In this document: positions 1 through 4,681 of the stretch, piece after piece
Layout: each line of letters opens with the position of its first letter
Position numbering within the stretch: position 1 is the first letter of the stretch
Source of the DNA: an uncultured Gemella sp.
Lineage (GTDB): Bacteria; Bacillota; Bacilli; Staphylococcales; Gemellaceae
Reading direction: 5' to 3'
DNA length: 5,910 nucleotides
NCBI GenBank assembly: GCA_927911695.1
Contig: CAKMQO010000144.1
Span: 1-5,910, forward strand
Program-made: the position numbers and the translations under genes
Notes under the pieces: generated by a model
The model's input: the letters and a program-made list of their open reading frames with translations, nothing else
What the model was told of the DNA's origin: nothing
Databases searched by the model: none

Positions 1-10
1 TTTTATCTCG

Positions 11-34
11 CACCCGCATAGCGGGTGGTTTTTT
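11..34 (+). terminator. Rho-independent terminator of an upstream plus-strand gene outside the window
   Basis: A perfect 7-bp GC-rich stem (CACCCGC at 11-17, GCGGGTG at 21-27) with a 3-base ATA loop is followed on the plus strand by GTTTTTTG. The minus-strand side of the hairpin is not followed by a T-run, so the direction is plus. No coding region in the window feeds it, so it probably ends a gene to the left that converges on galU. Confidence 0.8.
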
Positions 35-78
35 GTTTCGGAGACTTCGCCTCCTCAACTGGCTAAAGCCTTTAATTT

Positions 79-112
79 AATCGGACTGATTTTTCCATCA
101 GTCCGATTTTTT
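79..112 (+). terminator. Second plus-strand Rho-independent terminator
   Basis: A perfect 12-bp stem (79-90 AATCGGACTGAT pairing with 97-108) with the loop TTTTCC runs straight into a T-run at 107-112. The minus-strand flank is AAATTAAA, so the hairpin works best on the plus strand. It lies 45 bp beyond the terminator at 11-34. The small inverted repeat GGCT-AA-AGCC (61-70) lies between the two. The pair could be a backup terminator, or the 35-78 interval could be the end of a short RNA; I cannot tell which. Confidence 0.75.
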
Positions 113-121
113 AATGAACCT

Positions 122-153
122 AAAAAAAGCGATGTAAAAAATTACACCGCTTT
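122..153 (-). terminator. galU terminator
   Basis: The arms AAAGCGATGTAA (126-137) and TTACACCGCTTT (142-153) form a 12-bp stem, with one G-U wobble when read as minus-strand RNA. It is followed on the minus strand by a run of seven T (128-122), part of which overlaps the stem. It starts 4 bases after the galU stop codon, so it is the natural end of that transcript. Confidence 0.85.
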
Positions 154-157
154 AATC

Positions 158-1034
158 TTATTCTAATTCTGCTAATTTAGCTTTTAAGTACGGCACTAAA
201 TCATCTTTTAAGTCAGACTTAAGTGCAAAGTCGATAGTAGTTTTAACAAATCCAATTGTTTCTCCTACATCGTAACGTTTACCTTGGAAGTCATATGCAT
301 AAACATTTTCTTCCTCATTTAACATTTGGATAGCATCTGTTAATTGAACTTCTCCACCAACACCTACTTGTTTTTTAGCTAAGTGTTTGAAAATTCCTGG
401 GTTAAGAACATATCTTCCCATAATCGCTTGGTTAGATGGTGCTGTACCTGGAGCTGGTTTTTCTACAAAAGTTTCAACTTCATATAAGTGCCCATCTTGT
501 CCTTTTGGTGCGATAACACCATATCTGTGAGTCTGATCTTCTGGAACTGTTTGAACCCCAATTACAGAACATCCTGTTTCTTCTGCTTTATCAATAAGTT
601 GTTTAATTGCAGGGTATTCGTCATTAATTACAACGTCATCACCTAGTAATACTGCAAATGGCTCATCACCGATAAAACTACGAGCAGTTAAAATCGCGTC
701 CCCTAGTCCTGCCATTTCTTTTTGACGTACGTAGTGAATGTTAGCAAGTTGCGTTGGGTACTTAACTTTTTCTAACACTTGCTAACTTACCTTTGTTTTC
801 TAACTCAACTTCTAATTCAACATTTCTATCGAAGTGGTCTTCAATAGCTCTTTTTTGTTTACCAGTTACAATAATTATATCTTCGATTCCAGCTTTTACC
901 GCTTCTTCTACTATGTATTGAATAGTAGGAGTATCGATAATTGGAAGCATCTCCTTAGGCAATGCTTTAGTCGCAGGAAGGAAACGTGTACCATATCCTG
1001 CAGCCGGAATAATCGCTTTTCTTACTTTTTTCAT
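158..1034 (-). pseudogene. galU: UTP-glucose-1-phosphate uridylyltransferase, frameshifted (full length 291 aa if repaired)
   Basis: GalU/GtaB makes UDP-glucose from UTP and glucose-1-phosphate in the cytoplasm, for capsule, glycolipid, teichoic acid and galactose metabolism. The family is recognised from the N-terminal nucleotide-binding signature [11 protein letters not shown] (residues 13-23) with KEMLPI just after it, then [38 protein letters not shown] and [12 protein letters not shown] in the second part. The reading frame breaks. The first frame (from ATG 1034, preceded by AGGTGA) runs to a stop at 762-764 after 90 codons. The rest continues in another frame that opens at GTG 778. Removing one of the two A residues (minus strand) at 779-780 joins 85 and 206 residues into 291 aa, the usual family length, with the join reading GKLAVLEKV, without gaps against what I recall of Bacillus GtaB. 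The C-terminal piece has a weak AAAGGT ahead of its GTG but lacks the nucleotide-binding loop, so neither piece should be active alone. A sequencing or assembly error is a real alternative to a true mutation. Confidence 0.93.
740..786. repeat. Perfect 10-bp inverted repeat spanning the galU frameshift
   Basis: GTTAGCAAGT (740-749) and ACTTGCTAAC (777-786) are exact reverse complements separated by 27 bases. The extra base of the galU frameshift (779 or 780) lies within the right arm. Without it, that arm would pair with the left one only with a one-base bulge. Confidence 0.85.
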
Positions 1035-1065
1035 GTATTCACCTATATTCTTTTCTAAAATTTAA

Positions 1066-1101
1066 CAAACTAATAATAACATATTTTCATCGATTTGGCA
1101 A
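1066..1101 (-). promoter_or_regulatory. galU promoter P1 (sigma-A type, extended -10)
   Basis: On the minus strand TTGCCA (1101-1096) is followed after exactly 17 bases by TATTAT (1078-1073). TG lies one base ahead of the -10, giving an extended -10 element. Each hexamer matches the consensus at five of six positions. The expected start is near 1066, about 30 bases before the galU start codon. Confidence 0.7.
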
Positions 1102-1117
1102 ATTTTTTTCTTATTTT

Positions 1118-1150
1118 CAAACTATATAAATAACATTTTCAATTTGGCAC
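1118..1150 (-). promoter_or_regulatory. Possible second galU promoter P2, a diverged copy of P1
   Basis: On the minus strand GTGCCA (1150-1145), an 18-base spacer and TATAGT (1126-1121) form a weaker promoter-like unit. The block 1149-1118 resembles 1100-1066: both begin TGCCAAAT, contain AAAAT then TGTTATT, and end TAGTTTG. It lies about 50 bp upstream of P1. Activity is an inference. Confidence 0.4.
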
Positions 1151-1252
1151 CCTTTAATGTCACCGATATTGAATGCTGATATTATGTTCTTTTATAAAAT
1201 CTTTTATTATTTTTTCGTTTCGTTCCGAACATTTATCGAACAAAACTTGAAA

Positions 1253-1286
1253 AAGAACTTAGAATGAAAAAACATCCTAAGTTCTT
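1253..1286 (-). terminator. htrA terminator
   Basis: Two 14-base arms (1253-1266 and 1273-1286) pair with a single mismatch around an A6 loop (T6 on the transcribed minus strand). The outer ten bases, AAGAACTTAG and its complement, are perfect. It starts 6 bases past the htrA stop. The minus-strand tail is TTTCAAGTTTTG, a modest U-tract, so termination may be incomplete. Confidence 0.7.
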
Positions 1287-1291
1287 AAATT

Positions 1292-2629
1292 TTATCTTGT
1301 ATTTAATGCTTGTACAACAACATTTGTTGTTTGTTCTTTACCATTTCTATAGTAAGTTACTTTTACAGTATCTCCAATTTTTGATTTCTCAAATAAGTAT
1401 TTTCTAACTGCAGCAACATCTTTTACTTCTTCACCATTTAATTTTGTAATGATGTCATATTTTTCTAAACCTGCTTGAGCTGCTGGCGTACCATTCTCAA
1501 CATAACGAATTACTACACCTTGTTTACCTTCATATTTCAATTGAGATTTAACAGTATCACTATCTACTGTATTCACAGATACTAATTGTACACCTAATGC
1601 AGGTCTAATCACTCTACCTGATTGTTCTAATTGTTCAGTGATAAGTTTCACTTCATTTGAAGGAATACCAAACCCAATTCCCTCGGCACTTACATTTGCA
1701 GTTGCTTTCGCAATTTTAGACTCATTAATACCGATAAGTTTACCTTCACTATTGATTAATGCACCACCACTATTACCTGGGTTAATGGCCGCATCCGTTT
1801 GAATTACAGTTTGGTTCCAGTCGTTTTTACCATCTCCATCAACATCCATTGGAATTTGTCTATTTACAGCTGATACAATTCCTTTTGTAACAGTATTAGA
1901 TAAGTTAACATCTAAAGGCGATCCGATAGCAAATGCTGTTTCACCAACTGCGATTTTATCACTATCAGCAAAATCCATTGTTGTAGTTACATTATCACCG
2001 CTAATTTTTAATACAGCAAGGTCTGTCCAAACATCAGTCCCGACAACTTCTGCATTTACATTTGTTCCATCACTTAAAATAACAGATAATTTCTTAGCAC
2101 CATTAACAACGTGGTTATTAGTAACGACATATGCTGTATTACCTACTTTTTTGTAGATCACTCCACTACCACTAGAAGCTGCTTTTAAGTCACCAGAATC
2201 ATTACCAGATCTACTAGAACCTCCTAAGATTGACTCTAGGTTATTAGATGTATTACTTTGGTAGTTCACGATTGAAACTACTGCATCTTTTGCTTTTGAA
2301 ATTGCATTTACTGTGATTTGTTCATTATCTTTATCTTCTTTTGTCGCTGTTACCGAAGAATTTAGAGCCTTACCAGTTCCCATTACCGCTTGCGCTCCAA
2401 AAACACTAGTAGCCCCAAGAGCAAACGCCGCAAAGACAGTTAGGAATAATTTCCCATAGTTATTTTTCTGCTGAACAGGTACTTGCCCATTGTTCATCTC
2501 TTGATAATTTTCATAGTTATTGTATTGAGAATTTTCTACATTATCATAATTTTGATAATAGTTTTGTTCATTATAATTTCCTTGATTGTTAAATTCTCTA
2601 TTATTTTGGTTGTTATTTCTGTTTTCCAT
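1292..2629 (-). CDS. htrA: Membrane-anchored HtrA/DegP-type serine protease with one PDZ domain (445 aa)
   Basis: HtrA degrades or refolds misfolded proteins on the outer face of the membrane. Residues 1-57 are a cytoplasmic tail very rich in Asn, Tyr, Gln and Glu. A single membrane segment follows at about 59-83. The trypsin-like domain spans about 105-335, with the catalytic triad visible as His173 (TNNHVV), Asp203 (WTDLAVL) and Ser287 (INPGNSGGAL). A C-terminal PDZ domain (about 343-440) includes RPALGVQL, GTPAAQAGLEKYDII and LNGEEV. A loop at 262-270 reads DVDGDGKND, a DxDxDG calcium-loop pattern just ahead of the QTDAAINPGNSGG stretch, and is not typical of the family as I know it. The ATG at 2629 has an ideal AAAAGGAGG 7 bases upstream. 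The gene has its own promoter and phased repeats upstream (2711-2749) and a terminator downstream, so it is probably monocistronic. All catalytic residues are intact. The assignment is firm. Confidence 0.97.
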   Translation of the reverse strand: MENRNNNQNNREFNNQGNYNEQNYYQNYDNVENSQYNNYENYQEMNNGQVPVQQKNNYGKLFLTVFAAFALGATSVFGAQAVMGTGKALNSSVTATKEDKDNEQITVNAISKAKDAVVSIVNYQSNTSNNLESILGGSSRSGNDSGDLKAASSGSGVIYKKVGNTAYVVTNNHVVNGAKKLSVILSDGTNVNAEVVGTDVWTDLAVLKISGDNVTTTMDFADSDKIAVGETAFAIGSPLDVNLSNTVTKGIVSAVNRQIPMDVDGDGKNDWNQTVIQTDAAINPGNSGGALINSEGKLIGINESKIAKATANVSAEGIGFGIPSNEVKLITEQLEQSGRVIRPALGVQLVSVNTVDSDTVKSQLKYEGKQGVVIRYVENGTPAAQAGLEKYDIITKLNGEEVKDVAAVRKYLFEKSKIGDTVKVTYYRNGKEQTTNVVVQALNTR

Positions 2630-2694
2630 AAGAATCCTCCTTTTAAACCTTATTTATATTGCCTTAAGATAAAACGTATTTTACTTACATTTTT

Positions 2695-2703
2695 ATAATA
2701 TCA
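2695..2703 (-). promoter_or_regulatory. htrA promoter, extended -10
   Basis: On the minus strand the sequence TGATATTAT places TATTAT (2700-2695) behind a TGn element (2703-2701). At the expected -35 position there is no TTGACA; that region is occupied by TTTAAR repeats. This suggests an activator-dependent promoter with a start near 2688 and a leader of about 58 bases. Confidence 0.6.
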
Positions 2704-2710
2704 GTATCAA

Positions 2711-2749
2711 CTTAAACGAAGTTTAAAGAAAAGTTTAAATGTACTTAAT
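2711..2749 (-). promoter_or_regulatory. Four phased TTTAAG-like direct repeats upstream of htrA, a probable response-regulator operator
   Basis: Read on the minus strand, the half-sites are ATTAAG (2749-2744), TTTAAA (2739-2734), TTTAAA (2727-2722) and TTTAAG (2716-2711), with start-to-start steps of 10, 12 and 11 bases. The last pair is TTTAAA-N5-TTTAAG, 10 bases from the -10 box. In streptococci, CiaR binds a TTTAAG-N5-TTTAAG type repeat and controls htrA. The match here is close, but the identity of the regulator is inferred. Confidence 0.6.
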
Positions 2750-2776
2750 ATTTTTTTTACGAATAAATTTTTTATA

Positions 2777-3193
2777 CTAATTTCCTACTTTATGATTTAA
2801 AGTAAGAAACTGTAAAAATCTTGTTAAATTGAATAGACCACAGAATATTATTAAATAATAGTATATAAACACTCTGTCTGCGTTGTAATTAATAATGAAA
2901 TATATTGAAAAGATTATAAATACTATATTCAATATAAAACTAAACAAAAATCTTCTAGCTCTTATAAATAATACTAACTGAATAACTAAAATCACAATAA
3001 AACAAGCTATTATTACTTTTATATTTGCATCAGTAAAGTATTTCGGGAATTTATAAACATTTCTGAATAATATATGTCTTATCATCCTCATCTTTCTTTC
3101 CGAAAAATAATACCATCCAGAAATCATTATCAATAGTAAAATTTCTAATATCATAAATAAAAAATATAATTTTCTATGTTTTATCTTACTCAT
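2777..3193 (-). CDS. Small integral membrane protein of unknown function (138 aa)
   Basis: I do not recognise the family. The protein is strongly hydrophobic, with about four predicted membrane helices at 9-30, 58-78, 82-103 and 107-127. A basic loop (31-57, containing SERKMRMIRH) lies between helices 1 and 2, and Arg pairs (RARR, 78-81) lie between helices 2 and 3. No catalytic motif, signal cleavage site or lipobox is visible. Start choice is clear: ATG 3193 is preceded by AGGGAGGT at good spacing, with a promoter carrying a perfect TATAAT about 45 bases further upstream. It lies 147 bp upstream of htrA in the same orientation, and I see no strong terminator between the two. Some read-through into htrA is possible, although htrA has its own promoter. 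The strong RBS, promoter and clean membrane topology support a real gene. Confidence 0.8.
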   Translation of the reverse strand: MSKIKHRKLYFLFMILEILLLIMISGWYYFSERKMRMIRHILFRNVYKFPKYFTDANIKVIIACFIVILVIQLVLFIRARRFLFSFILNIVFIIFSIYFIINYNADRVFIYYYLIIFCGLFNLTRFLQFLTLNHKVGN

Positions 3194-3238
3194 GATTTAC
3201 CTCCCTATATTAAATTATGTTTATTATTCTATATATAA

Positions 3239-3267
3239 ATTATATGAAAAAAATAAGAAGGATGCAA
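3239..3267 (-). promoter_or_regulatory. Promoter of the 138-aa membrane protein gene
   Basis: On the minus strand TTGCAT (3267-3262), a 17-base spacer and a perfect TATAAT (3244-3239) form a sigma-A type promoter. The -35 is imperfect. The expected start is near 3232, giving a leader of about 40 bases before the ATG at 3193. Confidence 0.65.
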
Positions 3268-3271
3268 CATT

Positions 3272-3291
3272 TGTAACCTAATGAAACCTAA
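3272..3291 (-). repeat. 10-bp tandem direct repeat adjoining the -35 box, possible operator
   Basis: On the minus strand TTAGGTTTCA (3291-3282) is followed at once by TTAGGTTACA (3281-3272), nine of ten bases identical. It ends four bases before the -35 hexamer of the membrane protein gene. One-turn spacing at that place is typical of an activator site, but the factor is unknown. Confidence 0.5.
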
Positions 3292-3293
3292 AT

Positions 3294-3354
3294 AAAAAAA
3301 TCAAACGCAATTAATCCATGATTGAAGTTCAAACATGAGTAAATTACGCTTGAT
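3294..3354 (-). terminator. Terminator of the pgeF / 177-aa gene unit
   Basis: The arms at 3342-3354 and 3300-3312 form a 13-bp stem in minus-strand RNA, with two G-U wobbles. An additional inner CATG/CATG pairing is present. Seven T follow on the minus strand (3300-3294). It begins 8 bases after the stop of the 177-aa gene. The plus-strand flank lacks a T-run. Confidence 0.75.
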
Positions 3355-3362
3355 GTTTATCT

Positions 3363-3896
3363 TTATACTAATACTATATATTTTTTACAGATATCCGCGA
3401 AGAATCCTTGAACATCTCCTGCTTTAAGCATATCTTCTTGTTCTTGATCCACAATATAGTTCTCACTAGCTTCCATAACCGCCAGAAGTCGTTTGAAAGT
3501 ATCAGCAAATAGTGCTTCATCTTCATTTAGTATATAGTTGAAGTTTTGTTCAGCAAAAAATGGAACGAAAACCTCTCTAAATGCACCTTGACGAATTCTA
3601 CCAATAAGTTTTTCACCACTTGCTGTAACGAATAAATCACCTTGCTTTTCTACGAATTCCTTCGCTTTTATATGACTAGAAAAAATCTGGAATCCTTCCG
3701 CTTCTTTATACTCTCTAAAAACTGGAATTTTAAGTCCTTGTTCTTCGTAAAGTGTTTTATCGATTATCACAAAAACTTCTTCTAAATCCCAGAATTCTTT
3801 CGCTATATAATAAAATGCTACACGCCATCTACTATCACTTTTCGGCAATCTTTTAAATGTAGCTACTTGCTCAACTAATTTAATATCTTTTTCCAA
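3363..3896 (-). CDS. Uncharacterised 177-aa cytoplasmic protein cotranscribed with pgeF
   Basis: I do not recognise this family with confidence. There is no signal peptide or membrane segment, and the protein is acidic and soluble. Residues 39-85 (EEVFVIIDKTL, then KIPVFREYKEAEGFQIFSSHIKAKEF) recall the layout of SseB-type N-terminal domains, in which a PVF strand is followed by an FTS-like turn and a helix. That resemblance is weak and could be chance. A helical C-terminal part (about 125-172) follows. It starts 26 bp after the pgeF stop on the same strand with no terminator between, so the two are very likely one transcript. The start is a TTG at 3896 with GAGGAAA at proper spacing. A terminator lies directly downstream. 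The gene is real by RBS, operon position and closure by a terminator; the function is open. Confidence 0.78.
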   Translation of the reverse strand: MEKDIKLVEQVATFKRLPKSDSRWRVAFYYIAKEFWDLEEVFVIIDKTLYEEQGLKIPVFREYKEAEGFQIFSSHIKAKEFVEKQGDLFVTASGEKLIGRIRQGAFREVFVPFFAEQNFNYILNEDEALFADTFKRLLAVMEASENYIVDQEQEDMLKAGDVQGFFADICKKYIVLV

Positions 3897-3910
3897 TATA
3901 ATTTCCTCTA
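3894..3910 (-). promoter_or_regulatory. RBS supporting a TTG start for the 177-aa gene
   Basis: On the minus strand AGAGGAAA is followed by TTATA and then TTG GAA AAA. The GAGG core lies about 8 bases from the TTG. No in-frame ATG with a comparable site is nearby, so the rare TTG start is preferred and translation may be modest. Confidence 0.6.
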
Positions 3911-3922
3911 TTCTATATGAAT

Positions 3923-4624
3923 TTAATCTAATTGAATTATCGTTCCTATACGTTTTGAAGTAGCATTGTCCAACCTATATGAGAAAAATTTATCATTATC
4001 TCTCACCGTACAAAAATCAATAATTATAATGTTATCTTCTAGTATACCACATTTTTTCAATAATTCTTTATTCAATTTCCATAAATCTAAATAATATTTA
4101 CCATCAACTTCTTTATAATAACCTTGTACTTCTAATGCAGCGAATTTCTCAATAAGATCATAAGAAACTTCGTAGTTATCCACACTAACCGATGGACCTA
4201 TAATAGTCTTAATATCCTCTACTTTACAGCCGTAGTTAGCTACCATGATATTTACCATTCCCCCGGCAATATTCCCATATGTCCCACGCCATCCTGCATG
4301 AACTAAGGCAACAACACCTTGCTTTTTATCATAGAAAACAACCGGTACACAATCTGCAGTAAAAATCAACAATGGAGTATTTCTAAGATTAGTAATTAAA
4401 CCATCCGCTTCCTTCCCGTTTTCTGTAAAATCGTCTCCCGATTTAACAATACGAACATCTGCCCCGTGAACTTGAGTATTATAAACTATGTTATCATAAT
4501 TAAATCCATATTTATCAGAGAATCTTTTCATATCTTCACTACTCTTCGCATCAACATTCCTATTAGTAAATGCTATTTTTACATTGTCATCATTAATTAG
4601 ATAACCATCTAATATTTCGTGCAT
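3923..4624 (-). CDS. pgeF: PgeF/YlmD family polyphenol oxidase-like purine nucleoside phosphorylase / peptidoglycan editing factor (233 aa)
   Basis: This is a member of the YfiH/YlmD/LACC1 (DUF152) family. These cytoplasmic zinc enzymes show purine nucleoside phosphorylase and adenosine deaminase activity. E. coli YfiH (PgeF) is also known for preventing misincorporation of L-serine into peptidoglycan precursors. The metal ligands of the family are visible as His53 (TQVHGADV), Cys92 (TADCVPV) and His109 (HAGWRGT). IGPSVS (142-147), Cys205 and FFSYRLDN (213-220) mark the rest of the fold. At 233 aa it is slightly shorter than most relatives, with a short N-terminal region but no loss of motifs. 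The ATG at 4624 has AGGAGG 5 bases upstream. The gene sits 57 bp after the KilA-N gene and 26 bp before the 177-aa gene on the same strand. I see no convincing separate promoter in the short upstream gap, so it may be transcribed from the KilA-N promoter. Confidence 0.92.
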   Translation of the reverse strand: MHEILDGYLINDDNVKIAFTNRNVDAKSSEDMKRFSDKYGFNYDNIVYNTQVHGADVRIVKSGDDFTENGKEADGLITNLRNTPLLIFTADCVPVVFYDKKQGVVALVHAGWRGTYGNIAGGMVNIMVANYGCKVEDIKTIIGPSVSVDNYEVSYDLIEKFAALEVQGYYKEVDGKYYLDLWKLNKELLKKCGILEDNIIIIDFCTVRDNDKFFSYRLDNATSKRIGTIIQLD

Positions 4625-4681
4625 ACCTTCCTCCTATTAACATATTATTTATACATACATTATTTCAAAATCAGAATAGAT

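Noticed and set aside
762..800. Programmed +1 frameshift in galU
   Set aside because: The site GCA-AGT-GTT has no slippery run, rare-codon pause or internal Shine-Dalgarno of the known kind, and GalU is not known to use recoding. A plain one-base insertion explains it better.
834..1058. Plus-strand open frame of 74 codons over galU and its upstream region
   Set aside because: It overlaps conserved galU codons on the other strand, has unlikely composition (Phe/Ser/Tyr-rich) and has no ribosome binding site; it is a shadow.
1222..1242. LexA-type operator upstream of galU
   Set aside because: Two CGAACA words occur 11 bp apart, but as direct rather than inverted copies, and galU is not an SOS gene. 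The small palindrome GTTCCGAAC is too short to carry weight.
2483..2698. Plus-strand open frame of 71 codons, Ile-rich, opposite the htrA N-terminus
   Set aside because: It is the complement of the Asn/Tyr-rich codons of htrA; the apparent hydrophobicity follows from AT-rich sequence.
4625..4681. Separate promoter for pgeF between the KilA-N stop and the pgeF start
   Set aside because: TATAAA and TTGAAA words exist, but no pair has good spacing and room for a start site ahead of the ribosome binding site.
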